Shown: piece after piece, positions 1 through 7,781 of the stretch
Layout of the letters: the number at the start of each line of letters is the position of its first letter
How positions within the stretch are numbered: the first letter of the stretch is position 1
DNA from: Candidatus Ideonella esbjergensis
GTDB taxonomy: Bacteria > Pseudomonadota > Gammaproteobacteria > Burkholderiales > Burkholderiaceae_C
Direction of reading: 5' to 3'
Length of the DNA stretch: 64,000 bases
Assembly: GCA_016710065.1 (NCBI GenBank)
Contig: JADJLP010000001.1
Coordinates: forward strand, 1,526,001 to 1,590,000
The notes under the pieces: model-generated
Database searches by the model: none
The model's input: only the letters and a program-made list of their open reading frames with translations
Told to the model about the DNA's origin: nothing
Program-made: the position numbers and the translations under genes

Positions 1-1085
1 GCGACAACGTCTGGGGCCCGCAGATCGAAGATGCCGCGCGCCGCGACTTCACCATCAACGCCATGTACTACGACCCGCGCTCGCAGACCGTGGTCGACTA
101 CCACCACGGCCTGAAGGACATGAAGGCGCAAACCCTGCGCATGATCGGCGACCCCGAAACCCGCTACCGCGAAGACCCGGTGCGCATCCTGCGCGTGGTG
201 CGATTTGCGGCCAAGCTGGGCTTCAAGATCGAGCCCAAGACCCAAAAGCCCATCATGGCCATGTCCAAGCTGCTGGCCAATGTGCCCATCTCGCGCATGT
301 TCGACGAGATGATCAAGCTGCTGCAGACCGGCCATGCGCTGGCCAGCCTGGCGCAGCTCAAGGCACAGGGCCTGGACCGCGGCGTGTTCCCGGTGCTCGA
401 CGCCGTGCTGAGCCAGACCGTGGCCGGCAGCCCGCGCGAGAAATTCGTCAACCTCGCACTGGCCGACACCGACCGCCGGGTGGGCGAAGGCAAGCCCGTG
501 GCGCCCAGCTTCATGCTGGCCTGCATGCTGTGGCACGACGTGCTGGCCGGTTGGGAACAGCGCCGCGCCCTGGGCGAGCCGGCCATGCCGGCATTGCAGC
601 AGGCTATCGACGCGGTGTTCGACTCCCGCATCGGCGACATCTCGGGCCGCGGCAAGCTGGCCACCGACATGCGCGAGATTTGGATGATGCAGCCGCGCTT
701 CGAGCGCCGCAGCGGCAGCCAGGTGTGGTCGCTGATAGAGCAGCCGCGCTTCCGCGCCGGGTTCGATTTCCTGCGCCTGCGCGCCGACGTGGGCGAGGCC
801 CCGAACGAACTGGCCGAGTGGTGGGAAGACTTCTCGCTGGGCGACGAGGCCGAGCGCGAGGCCCTGATCGAGGTCGCCCGCGAGGCGCACGCCAAGTCCG
901 GCCACAAGCGTCAGCCGGCTGCCCCGCGCGCGCAGGGCGCCTCCCGGCCGGCCACCGCAGCCGCCGATGGCGATGAGGCTGACCTTCCCACTGCGGCGGA
1001 CGCCCCGCGCAAGCGCCGCCGTCGTCGCCGTAAGCCAGCGGGGCAGGGTGGTGGTTCGGCGCCGTCCGGTGGTGCAGGCGAATGA
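1..1085 (+). CDS. pcnB: poly(A) polymerase PcnB, 3' part
   Basis: Polynucleotide adenylyltransferase of the tRNA nucleotidyltransferase/poly(A) polymerase superfamily; it adds A tails to RNA 3' ends and so promotes RNA decay. The reading frame is open from base 3 (DNVWGPQIEDAARRDFTINA), so the start and the catalytic GS/DxD motif lie upstream of the window; about 360 residues are visible. RRDFTINAM, the YREDPVRILRVVRFAAKLGF stretch and RMFDEMIKLL are the neck and RNA-binding motifs of this family. The Arg/Lys-rich tail (KRRRRRRK), followed at once by folK, is the usual PcnB arrangement and argues against the CCA-adding enzyme. Stop and folK start overlap by 4 bp (ATGA), so the two are translationally coupled. 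Confidence 0.93.
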   Translation, partial: DNVWGPQIEDAARRDFTINAMYYDPRSQTVVDYHHGLKDMKAQTLRMIGDPETRYREDPVRILRVVRFAAKLGFKIEPKTQKPIMAMSKLLANVPISRMFDEMIKLLQTGHALASLAQLKAQGLDRGVFPVLDAVLSQTVAGSPREKFVNLALADTDRRVGEGKPVAPSFMLACMLWHDVLAGWEQRRALGEPAMPALQQAIDAVFDSRIGDISGRGKLATDMREIWMMQPRFERRSGSQVWSLIEQPRFRAGFDFLRLRADVGEAPNELAEWWEDFSLGDEAEREALIEVAREAHAKSGHKRQPAAPRAQGASRPATAAADGDEADLPTAADAPRKRRRRRRKPAGQGGGSAPSGGAGE

Positions 1086-1582
1086 GCCAGGCGGCGCCAG
1101 GTGCGGTGCGGGCCTACATAGGCCTGGGCGCCAACCTGGGCGATGCGCGCGGCAGCGTGCAGGCCGCTTGGCAGGTGCTGGGCGAATTGCCCGGCAGCGT
1201 GGCAGTGGCTTGCTCCAGCTTCTATCGCACGGCACCCGTGGATGCCACAGGCCCCGATTTCATCAACGCCGTGGCGGCGCTGGACACCACGCTCACGCCC
1301 TTGGCACTGCTGGCCGGGTTGCAGGCCATCGAGCTGCGCTTTGGCCGTGAGCGGCCTTACCGCAATGCCCCACGCACGCTGGACCTGGACCTGCTGACCC
1401 TGGGTGAGCAGGTGCTGGACACGCCTGTGCTGACCCTGCCTCACCCGCGCCTGCACCTGCGTGCTTTCACCCTCGTGCCCCTGGCCGAGCTTGCTCCAGC
1501 GCTGGTGCTGCCCGGATTGGGACGGGTGGATGCCTTGCTCGCAGGCGTTTCCGATCAGGCCATAGTGCGCCTGGACGTCTGA
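1082..1582 (+). CDS. folK: 6-hydroxymethyl-7,8-dihydropterin pyrophosphokinase (HPPK)
   Basis: Transfers pyrophosphate from ATP to 6-hydroxymethyl-dihydropterin in the folate pathway; cytosolic. The 166-residue product has the family length. It shows AYIGLGANLGD near the N-terminus, the FINAVAALDTTL strand and the signature GRERPYRNAPRTLDLDLL, which holds the Mg/ATP-binding Asp pair. The ATG overlaps the pcnB stop (ATGA). The pcnB-folK pair is common in Burkholderiales. Confidence 0.95.
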   Translation: MSQAAPGAVRAYIGLGANLGDARGSVQAAWQVLGELPGSVAVACSSFYRTAPVDATGPDFINAVAALDTTLTPLALLAGLQAIELRFGRERPYRNAPRTLDLDLLTLGEQVLDTPVLTLPHPRLHLRAFTLVPLAELAPALVLPGLGRVDALLAGVSDQAIVRLDV

Positions 1583-1588
1583 GCGGGC

Positions 1589-1957
1589 ATGGGAATGAAC
1601 GGCCTGTCGGCTCTGCCTGTGTCGGTGCAGACCTTTGGTTTGCTGCTGCTGTCGAACCTGTTCATGACCTTCGCTTGGTACGGCCACCTCAAGCACCAGG
1701 TGGGCAAGGCCTGGTACGTGGCGGCTCTGGTGAGCTGGGGTGTGGCACTGTTCGAGTACCTGCTGCAGGTGCCGGCCAACCGCATTGGCTACAGCGGCGG
1801 CTACAGCTTGGCCCAGCTCAAGATTGCCCAGGAGGTGATCACGTTGGGGCTGTTTGTGCCGTTTGCGGTGTACTACATGGGGCAACCGCTCAAGTGGGAC
1901 TACTTGTGGGCAGGCTTGTGCCTGATGGGCGCGGTGTACTTCATCTTTCGCAATTGA
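1589..1957 (+). CDS. DMT-superfamily small membrane protein (DUF486)
   Basis: A 122-residue hydrophobic protein with four predicted membrane spans: about residues 12-30, 42-62, 80-100 and 104-120. FMTFAWYGHLKH, SWGVALFEYLLQVPANRIGY and QEVITLGLFVPF are typical of DUF486/DMT family members, which resemble a half-size drug/metabolite transporter. Substrate is unknown. It starts 6 bp after folK and is probably cotranscribed. The ATG at 1589 lacks a strong ribosome site, but the next ATG (1595) would change little. Confidence 0.85.
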   Translation: MGMNGLSALPVSVQTFGLLLLSNLFMTFAWYGHLKHQVGKAWYVAALVSWGVALFEYLLQVPANRIGYSGGYSLAQLKIAQEVITLGLFVPFAVYYMGQPLKWDYLWAGLCLMGAVYFIFRN

Positions 1958-1992
1958 TGCGGCCCGGCCACGGGTGCTGGCAGCATCTCATT

Positions 1993-2032
1993 ACAATGAC
2001 GACATGACACTGTCGTGATGATGTTGTGACAG
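1993..2032 (-). promoter_or_regulatory. possible Pho box upstream of the DUF47-pit operon
   Basis: Read on the minus strand there are 7-bp units CTGTCAC, TCATCAC and GTGTCAT, then a weaker TCATTGT, starting exactly 11 bp apart. This is the spacing of PhoB half-sites (consensus CTGTCAT with 4-bp AT-rich spacers). Two units match 6 of 7 positions; the other two match poorly and the spacers are not AT-rich. The array points away from the operon, 83 bp upstream of the DUF47 start. Confidence 0.4.
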
Positions 2033-2114
2033 TCACGACCGGCGATCACGTACCCCAGCACCGCTGAGCCGTCCCCCGCTGACTCGCCCGAGACCCACCC
2101 CTGAGGAGAACCGA

Positions 2115-2762
2115 ATGTTTTTCGGCAAGCTGTTGCCCAAGGATGGCAACTTCTTTGAGCTGTTCAACCAGCACGGCCAATTCATCGCAGAGGGCGCACG
2201 CTCCTTCATGTCGATGATCCAGTACTACAGCACGCCCGATCTGCGCGAGAAGTACGCCCGTGAGGTGGACACCGCCGAACACGCGGCCGACAAGATCACT
2301 GCCGAGGTCAACCGCCAGTTGCACCGCACCTTCATCACGCCCATTGATCGCGAGCAGATCCATGGCCTGATCAACGCCATGGACGACATCCTCGACCTGC
2401 TGCAAGACAGCAGCGAAGTGATGGCCCTCTACGACGTGCAGCACGTGACCGAAGACGTGCTGCGCCTGGGTGACATCTCGGTCAAGTGCTGCGAGCGTGT
2501 GCAGCATGCCGTGTCGCTGCTGCCCAAGCTGAACCAGCCCGAAGTGACCGAGGCTGCGCTCAAGACCTGCGAAGAAATCGACCGGCTCGAATCCGACGCC
2601 GACCGCGTGATGCGCAGTGCCATGTCGCGCCTGTTCCGCGAGGAGCAGGACACCCGCGAGCTGATCAAGCTCAAGGCGATCTACGAACACCTGGAATCGA
2701 TCTCTGATCGCTGCGAGGACGTGGCGAACCTGATCGAGGGCATCGTCCTCGAAAATTCCTGA
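2115..2762 (+). CDS. DUF47 PhoU-like protein, Pit accessory
   Basis: A 215-residue all-helical cytosolic protein of the DUF47/TIGR00153 family, related to PhoU. Acidic repeats ending in EHAADKITAEVNRQLHRTFITP and EIDRLESDADRVMRSAMSRLF resemble the metal-binding helices of PhoU. Such proteins are almost always encoded directly upstream of a Pit phosphate permease, as here (24 bp gap), and are thought to modulate its activity. A good ribosome site (GAGGAG) precedes ATG 2115. Confidence 0.92.
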   Translation: MFFGKLLPKDGNFFELFNQHGQFIAEGARSFMSMIQYYSTPDLREKYAREVDTAEHAADKITAEVNRQLHRTFITPIDREQIHGLINAMDDILDLLQDSSEVMALYDVQHVTEDVLRLGDISVKCCERVQHAVSLLPKLNQPEVTEAALKTCEEIDRLESDADRVMRSAMSRLFREEQDTRELIKLKAIYEHLESISDRCEDVANLIEGIVLENS

Positions 2763-2786
2763 TCTTTCAGAAGGCACAGATTAGCC

Positions 2787-3797
2787 ATGGAAGCAGGTTC
2801 CATCGCGTTCTGGGTCGTGGCCACGCTGGTCGTCCTGGCGCTGCTGTTCGACTTCATGAACGGGTTCCACGACGCGGCGAATTCCATTGCCACCGTCGTG
2901 TCCACCGGGGTGCTCAAGCCCCAGCAGGCGGTGCTCTTTGCCGCCTTCTTCAACGTCGTGGCCATCTCCATCTTCCAGCTGAAGGTGGCCAGCATGATAG
3001 GCAAGGGCATCGTCGAGCCCGGGGTGGTCGACCATCACGTGGTGTTCGGTGCGCTCATAGGCGCCATTACCTGGAACGTCATCACCTGGTGGTATGGCAT
3101 TCCCTCGTCCAGCTCGCACGCGCTGATCGGCGGCATCATGGGCGCGGTGATGGCCAAGGCCGGCGTGGGCAAGCTGGTGGGGGCGGGCATCCTGAAGACC
3201 GTGGTCTTCATCTTTGTCTCTCCCTTCATGGGCTATGTGCTGGGCTCGCTGATGATGGTGGGGGTGGCCTGGGTCTTCAGACGCACCTCGCCCATGCGGG
3301 TGGACCGATGGTTCCGGCGCATGCAACTGGTGTCGGCAGGCCTGTATTCGCTGGGCCACGGTGGCAATGATGCGCAAAAGACCATCGGCATCATCTGGAT
3401 GTTGTTGGTGGCCTCGGGTTACATGGCTGCAGCCGACAAGGCGCCGCCCAACTGGGTGATTTGGAGCTGCTATACCGCCATCGGCCTGGGCACCATGTTT
3501 GGCGGCTGGCGCATCGTCAAGACCATGGGGCAACGGCTCACCAAGCTCAAACCGGTGGGCGGCTTCTGCGCCGAGACGGGCGGCGCCATCACCTTGTTCA
3601 CGGCGACGGCATTGGGCATTCCTGTGTCCACAACCCATACCATCACCGGTGCCATCGTGGGCGTGGGCTCGGTGCGCAGCGCGGGCTCGGTGCGCTGGGG
3701 CCTGGCCAGCAACATCGTCTGGGCCTGGATCTTTACCATTCCGGCGGCGGCCTTCGTGGCTGGCATGTTCTACTGGCTCAGCATGAGCATGTTCTGA
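2787..3797 (+). CDS. pit: low-affinity inorganic phosphate transporter, Pit family
   Basis: Membrane symporter of the PiT family, taking up phosphate (as metal-phosphate) with protons; 336 residues and about ten hydrophobic segments. The two inverted halves each carry the family motif: FDFMNGFHDAANSIATVVST near residue 25 and LYSLGHGGNDAQKTIGII near residue 190. GIPSSSSHALIGGIMGA and GIPVSTTHTITGAIVGVG are the paired second motifs. It forms an operon with the DUF47 gene and ends at a strong hairpin terminator. Confidence 0.95.
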   Translation: MEAGSIAFWVVATLVVLALLFDFMNGFHDAANSIATVVSTGVLKPQQAVLFAAFFNVVAISIFQLKVASMIGKGIVEPGVVDHHVVFGALIGAITWNVITWWYGIPSSSSHALIGGIMGAVMAKAGVGKLVGAGILKTVVFIFVSPFMGYVLGSLMMVGVAWVFRRTSPMRVDRWFRRMQLVSAGLYSLGHGGNDAQKTIGIIWMLLVASGYMAAADKAPPNWVIWSCYTAIGLGTMFGGWRIVKTMGQRLTKLKPVGGFCAETGGAITLFTATALGIPVSTTHTITGAIVGVGSVRSAGSVRWGLASNIVWAWIFTIPAAAFVAGMFYWLSMSMF

Positions 3798-3826
3798 GCG
3801 GCCTTCGGCCTTCGCCGCACTAGGCG

Positions 3827-3850
3827 AAAGGGGCCTCGCGGCCCCTTTTT
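3827..3850 (+). terminator. rho-independent terminator of the pit operon
   Basis: Stem AAAGGGGCC / GGCCCCTTTT with a TCGC loop followed directly by a T run. It lies 30 bp after the pit stop and may also serve the converging GNAT gene. Confidence 0.85.
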
Positions 3851-3869
3851 ATGTCCGGCCGCGCCGGGC

Positions 3870-4394
3870 TCAGGTGGGCGACTGTGTGTCACCCACGCCC
3901 AGGGCTCGCTGCATCAGCACCACGTCCAGCCAGCGGCCGAACTTCCAGCCTGAGCTTTTGAGCAGGCCTGTGTGCTCAAAGCCCAAGCGGCGGTGCACGC
4001 CTACGGAGCCCAGGTTCTGGCTGTCACCGATCACGGCCAGCATTTGGCGGGCGCCCGCTGCTTCGCAGCGGCCAATCAACTCGGCCAGGAGCAAGCTGCC
4101 CACGCCCTGTCCTTGGGCCTCAGGGTGCAGATAGATCGAGTCCTCCAGACAGAAGCGGTAGGCCGGGCGGGGTCGGAAATGGTTGGCGTAGGCGTAGCCC
4201 AGCACCTGGTCGTCGCGCTCGGCCACCAGCCATGGCAGGCCCTTGCCCAGCACGTCGGCGCGCCGGGTCGTCATGTCGGCCTGGCTGGGCGGATCCAGCT
4301 CAAAGGTGCCGGTTCCGTGCAGCACGTTGTGGGCGTAAATGGCCGTGATGGCGGCCAGATCGGCGTCGTTGCTGAGGCGGATCAACAGGGGCAT
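3870..4394 (-). CDS. GNAT N-acetyltransferase, phosphinothricin-acetyltransferase-like
   Basis: Acetyl-CoA dependent N-acetyltransferase, 174 residues from the chosen ATG at 4394 (MPLLIRLSND). IRLSNDADLAAITAIYAHNV, the YRFCLEDSIYLHP segment and the acetyl-CoA loop PEAQGQGVGSLLLAELI match the phosphinothricin/methionine sulfone acetyltransferase branch. A longer in-frame start at 4463 would add 23 residues with no family similarity and was not used. The natural substrate is unknown; many such enzymes act on amino acid analogues. Divergent from rpsP. Confidence 0.8.
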   Translation of the reverse strand: MPLLIRLSNDADLAAITAIYAHNVLHGTGTFELDPPSQADMTTRRADVLGKGLPWLVAERDDQVLGYAYANHFRPRPAYRFCLEDSIYLHPEAQGQGVGSLLLAELIGRCEAAGARQMLAVIGDSQNLGSVGVHRRLGFEHTGLLKSSGWKFGRWLDVVLMQRALGVGDTQSPT

Positions 4395-4440
4395 GGCGTG
4401 CAGGACAAGGGTGGGTGTGCCACAAGAGGCATTCGGCGCA

Positions 4441-4446
4441 TATAAT
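4441..4446 (+). promoter_or_regulatory. candidate -10 box for the rpsP operon
   Basis: A perfect TATAAT in otherwise GC-rich spacer, about 170 bp upstream of rpsP. No good -35 is visible at 17 bp, so this is tentative. The rest of the spacer (4447-4600) holds a small hairpin GAGTTG/CAACTC around 4571-4585 but no ORF. Confidence 0.35.
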
Positions 4447-4613
4447 CTCATGTTTTCGGCCACGGTTGCCCAGCTTGGGTGGCGTATCTACGGGGCCGTC
4501 ATTGGGCCGGTGGCGGGGCTTAGGCTCCAAATGTCACAGGCATTTGAGTTGTCCATCACGCTCGTGTCTCCGAGTTGTGGCAACTCACCAGCCAAGTTTT
4601 CAAGGAACGACAA

Positions 4614-4868
4614 ATGGTCGTGATTCGCCTTTCCCGTGGTGGCTCCAAGAAGCGCCCTTTCTACAACATCGTTGTCGCCGACTCGCGTGAGCGTCGTGAC
4701 GGTCGCTTCATCGAGCGCGTGGGTTTCTATAACCCGGTGGCTTCTGAAGGTGAAGAAGCCCTGCGCGTGGCGCAAGACCGCGTCACCTACTGGACCGGTG
4801 TGGGCGCGCAAGCCTCCAGCACTGTGCTGCGCCTGGTGGACCAGGCCAAGGCCAAGGCTGCGGCCTGA
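4614..4868 (+). CDS. rpsP: 30S ribosomal protein S16
   Basis: Small-subunit ribosomal protein, 84 residues. The start MVVIRLSRGGSKKRPFYNIV is the S16 N-terminus; ERRDGRFIERVGFYNPV is the family core. ATG 4614 has an AAGGA ribosome site 6 bp upstream; an in-frame start at 4575 is ignored because it precedes the conserved N-terminus. First gene of the standard rpsP-rimM-trmD-rplS operon. Confidence 0.98.
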   Translation: MVVIRLSRGGSKKRPFYNIVVADSRERRDGRFIERVGFYNPVASEGEEALRVAQDRVTYWTGVGAQASSTVLRLVDQAKAKAAA

Positions 4869-4896
4869 GCCCGCTGGCCACGGTTGCGTCTTCACA

Positions 4897-5520
4897 GTGA
4901 ACAAGGCGTTGAACGCCGCGCTGCAAGACGCGACCTGGCCTGACGATGCGATCGAAGTCGGCCGCATCGTCGACGCCTGGGGCATCAAGGGTGGCATCAA
5001 GGTGCTGCCCTTTTCCTCCGACCCCCAGGCCCTCTTTTCGTCACGCCGCTGGTTCCTGAAACCACCGGAAGACACCCCCGGTCGCTCAGTGGTCAAGCCG
5101 GCAGGGCCCGGCAAGGCGGCGCCGCTGCCCACCCTGCTCAAGATCACCGATTGCCGTGAACAAGGCGATGTGGTGGTGGCCATGGCCCAGGATGTGCCCG
5201 ACCGCAACACCGCCGAGACGCTCAAGGGCGCACGCGTGTTTGTCTCGCGCCAGAGCTTTCCCACCGCCGAGACCGACGAGTACTACTGGATCGACCTGAT
5301 CGGTCTGGACGTGGTCAACCGCGAAGGCATTGCGCTGGGCCAGGTTAGCGACCTGCTCGACACCGGTGCGCACAGCGTGTTGCGCCTCAAGCGGCCGGGC
5401 GCTGCGCCCGACGCCAAGCCCGACGAGGCCGAACGCCTGATCCCCTTCGTGTCGGCCTTCATCGACAAGGTCGATCTCGCGGGGCGCACCATCACCGTCG
5501 ACTGGGGTGAGGACTACTGA
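4897..5520 (+). CDS. rimM: ribosome maturation factor RimM
   Basis: Binds S19 and helps mature the 30S 3' domain. From a GTG at 4897 the product is 207 residues. The N-terminal barrel shows IEVGRIVDAWGIKGGIKVLPFS; the PRC-barrel C-terminal domain shows DEYYWIDLIGLDV and ends RTITVDWGEDY. The frame runs open further upstream (to 4636), inside rpsP, but only the GTG start agrees with the family. The spacer segment around residues 50-75 (PEDTPGRSVVKPAGPGK) is longer than in enterobacterial RimM, as usual in Burkholderiales. Confidence 0.95.
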   Translation: MNKALNAALQDATWPDDAIEVGRIVDAWGIKGGIKVLPFSSDPQALFSSRRWFLKPPEDTPGRSVVKPAGPGKAAPLPTLLKITDCREQGDVVVAMAQDVPDRNTAETLKGARVFVSRQSFPTAETDEYYWIDLIGLDVVNREGIALGQVSDLLDTGAHSVLRLKRPGAAPDAKPDEAERLIPFVSAFIDKVDLAGRTITVDWGEDY

Positions 5521-5542
5521 GTCCTGCTCCGGAGCCGCCAGC

Positions 5543-6310
5543 ATGCGCTTCGACGTCATCACCCTGTTTCCCGAGCTGTTCGCGCCCTTCATGACCCAGG
5601 GCGTGACCCGCCGTGCCTTTGAATCAGGCCAGGTAGATGTGCAGTTCTGGCCCTTGCGCGACTTTGCGGAAGACAACTACCGTCGCGTGGACGACCGTCC
5701 CTACGGTGGCGGCCCGGGCATGGTGATGCTGGCCGAGCCGCTGGAGAAAGCCATCTCTGCGGCCCGGCAGGCGCGGGTGGCGAATGGCACCGTTGCAGGG
5801 CCGGTGATCCATTTCAGCCCCACGGGCCGTCGCATCGATCAAGCGCTGGTCCGTGAAATGGCGCATGGCCCAGGTGGGCTGCTGCTGTGTGGCCGCTATG
5901 AAGGCATGGACCAGCGACTGCTGGACAGCCATGTGGATCTGGAACTGAGCCTGGGCGATTTCGTGCTCTCGGGTGGCGAATTGCCGGCCCTGGCTTTGCT
6001 GGACGGCATCGCCCGCCTGCAAGAAGGCGTGCTGGCCGATGCCCGATCGCACGAGCAGGACAGTTTCGAGGACGGGCTGCTCGACTGTCCGCACTTCAGC
6101 CGCCCGGAGACCTGGACCCCACCTGGCGGTGAGCCGCTGTCGGTAGCGCCTGTGCTGCTGTCGGGCCACCATGCCGAAATTGCCCGCTGGCGGCGCGAGC
6201 AATCGCTGGCCCTCACGGCCCGCCGCCGGCCCGACCTGATTGCGGCGGCACGGGAGGCGGGGCGCCTGTCGAAGGCCGATGAGCGCTTTCTGGCCCAGCT
6301 TGCTATATAA
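5543..6310 (+). CDS. trmD: tRNA (guanine-N1-)-methyltransferase TrmD
   Basis: Methylates G37 of tRNAs using SAM; SPOUT-class knotted enzyme. 255 residues beginning MRFDVITLFPELF. RRVDDRPYGGGPGMVM and GRYEGMDQRLLD are the family signatures, and LSLGDFVLSGGELPAL forms the SAM-binding knot. Start 5543 is 22 bp after rimM, preceded by CCGGAG. The stop codon overlaps a TATAAT sequence that may drive rplS. Confidence 0.97.
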   Translation: MRFDVITLFPELFAPFMTQGVTRRAFESGQVDVQFWPLRDFAEDNYRRVDDRPYGGGPGMVMLAEPLEKAISAARQARVANGTVAGPVIHFSPTGRRIDQALVREMAHGPGGLLLCGRYEGMDQRLLDSHVDLELSLGDFVLSGGELPALALLDGIARLQEGVLADARSHEQDSFEDGLLDCPHFSRPETWTPPGGEPLSVAPVLLSGHHAEIARWRREQSLALTARRRPDLIAAAREAGRLSKADERFLAQLAI

Positions 6311-6311
6311 T
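6306..6311 (+). promoter_or_regulatory. candidate internal -10 box for rplS
   Basis: A perfect TATAAT spans the trmD stop codon, about 100 bp upstream of rplS. The 5' region between it and rplS has no ORF. No convincing -35 element is seen. Confidence 0.3.
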
Positions 6312-6409
6312 CAAAGGCTTTTCGATCCTCTGCCGGTTACGTGGGCTGTCCACCGAGACGAGTTCACCACCCTTCAAACCAGCGTCGGCAAGATCTATTG
6401 GAGAAAACT

Positions 6410-6763
6410 GTGGACCTGATCCAGACCCTTGAGCAAGAAGAAATTGCTCGCCTGAACAAGACTATTCCGGCCTTCGCGCCCGGTGACACGGTCATCGTCA
6501 ACGTGAACGTGGTGGAAGGCACGCGTAAGCGCGTGCAGGCCTACGAAGGCGTGGTGATTGCCAAGCGCAACCGCAGTCTGAATAGCAGCTTCATCGTGCG
6601 CAAGATCTCCAGCGGCGAAGGCGTGGAACGCACGTTCCAGTTGTACAGCCCGCTGATCGCGTCGATCGAAGTCAAGCGCCGTGGCGATGTGCGCCGCGCC
6701 AAGCTGTACTACCTGCGCCAGCGCTCGGGCAAGTCGGCACGCATCAAAGAAAAGCTTTCCTGA
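6410..6763 (+). CDS. rplS: 50S ribosomal protein L19
   Basis: Large-subunit protein at the subunit interface, 117 residues. GTG 6410 (then DLIQTLEQEEIARLNKTIP) is chosen over an in-frame ATG at 6341 because it gives the L19 N-terminus and sits behind TTGGAGAAAACT. PGDTVIVNVNVVEGTRKRVQ and the C-terminal KLYYLRQRSGKSARIKEKLS are characteristic. Last gene of the rpsP operon. Confidence 0.97.
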   Translation: MDLIQTLEQEEIARLNKTIPAFAPGDTVIVNVNVVEGTRKRVQAYEGVVIAKRNRSLNSSFIVRKISSGEGVERTFQLYSPLIASIEVKRRGDVRRAKLYYLRQRSGKSARIKEKLS

Positions 6764-6836
6764 CCTTGTCAGGAAGGCTTTCGACAAGCAGCACGCCAAC
6801 TGCCGCGCAGTCAAAAGCTTCCCGATCAGTCAAGCC

Positions 6837-6865
6837 AAAGCCGCCTCCGGGCGGCTTTGTTGTTT
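6837..6865 (+). terminator. rho-independent terminator after rplS
   Basis: Stem AAAGCCGCC / GGCGGCTTT with a TCCG loop and a short T-rich tail (GTTGTTT). A group II intron-like 5' end begins directly after the tail. Confidence 0.75.
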
Positions 6866-7010
6866 GTGCGCCCAGCATGGGCGCAGTCTTGGAGGTGCAA
6901 GTCCTCCCGCGAACTGGCCACAGTGCGCGAAATAAAGCGCGATTGCGTGAGGGTGCGATCCCATAAGCCGGGCGGCGTGGGAGGGGCCCGATCGACGATG
7001 ATGGGCCTCT
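6866..7010 (+). mobile_element. probable group II intron remnant (class C-like 5' end)
   Basis: Starts with GTGCG, the usual group II intron 5' end, forming the hairpin GCGCCC-AGCAT-GGGCGC (6868-6884). This is followed by GGAGG-TGCAAGT-CCTCC (6891-6907) and GCGAACTGG, in the order seen at the start of domain I in many bacterial introns. It sits right behind a terminator hairpin, the preferred target of class C introns. No reverse transcriptase ORF and no clear domain V are present, so most of the intron is missing. The 3' limit is a guess. Nothing else is seen before the next gene at 7037. Confidence 0.5.
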
Positions 7011-7036
7011 ATCCCGATCTGATTTAGGCTCACGCC

Positions 7037-7735
7037 ATGTCCCGCCCCCTCATTCGCGACCCCCGGGCCTTTCCGGTGACTGGCACCGACGCCCATCTGC
7101 CGCCTGTGTCGGCCGAGCGCCTCTCGGCCGCCTGGCTGCGCGAGCGCATCGCCAGTGCCCACGAGCGTGGCGCTGCCATCGAAGGCGATGGTGGGCGGGC
7201 CGACTATTTTCCAGAACGTACACCTGCGGCGGCCTCGGTGCTGGTGCCACTGGTGCCAAGGGCTTCGGGCCTGCACGTGCTGCTCACTCGGCGCACGGCG
7301 CACCTGCGCGACCACGCCGGGCAGATCAGCTTTCCTGGTGGTAAGGCCGAGCCCGAGGATGCCAACGCCGTGGCCACGGCCTTGCGCGAGGCCTGCGAAG
7401 AGGTGGGCCTGGCACCAGAGCTGGTGGACGTGCTGGGCACGCTGCCCACCTACACCACGGTGACGCGCTTTGTGGTCACGCCCGTGGTGGGCCTGCTGCG
7501 TCCCGACTACACGCTGATCCTGGATGCCCACGAGGTGGCCGAAGCTTTCGAGGTGCCCCTGTCCTTCCTGATGACCCCGGCCAACCACCAGCGCCACGAG
7601 TTCGACATGGGCGGTGCCACGCGCCAGTTTCTGTCCATGCCCTGGGGGGCCGAACCGGGCAGCGGTGACGCGTACTTCATCTGGGGCGCCACGGCCGCCA
7701 TGTTGCGCAATCTCTACCACCTGCTGAGCGAGTGA
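7037..7735 (+). CDS. NUDIX hydrolase, CoA pyrophosphatase type (NudL/YeaB-like)
   Basis: Predicted to split coenzyme A or its derivatives into 3',5'-ADP and phosphopantetheine. 232 residues. The NUDIX box is clear at about residues 100-122 (GGKAEPEDANAVATALREA then CEEVGL). It is preceded by LLTRRTAHLRDHAGQISFPG, the extra motif that marks the CoA-pyrophosphatase group. The C-terminal YFIWGATAAMLRNLYHLL also fits. Ends 46 bp before the CobD/CbiB-like gene on the same strand. Confidence 0.88.
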   Translation: MSRPLIRDPRAFPVTGTDAHLPPVSAERLSAAWLRERIASAHERGAAIEGDGGRADYFPERTPAAASVLVPLVPRASGLHVLLTRRTAHLRDHAGQISFPGGKAEPEDANAVATALREACEEVGLAPELVDVLGTLPTYTTVTRFVVTPVVGLLRPDYTLILDAHEVAEAFEVPLSFLMTPANHQRHEFDMGGATRQFLSMPWGAEPGSGDAYFIWGATAAMLRNLYHLLSE

Positions 7736-7781
7736 ACAAGATTGCGCCGGTGCGGGCGGTGCGTCGGTATCATGGCCGGCG

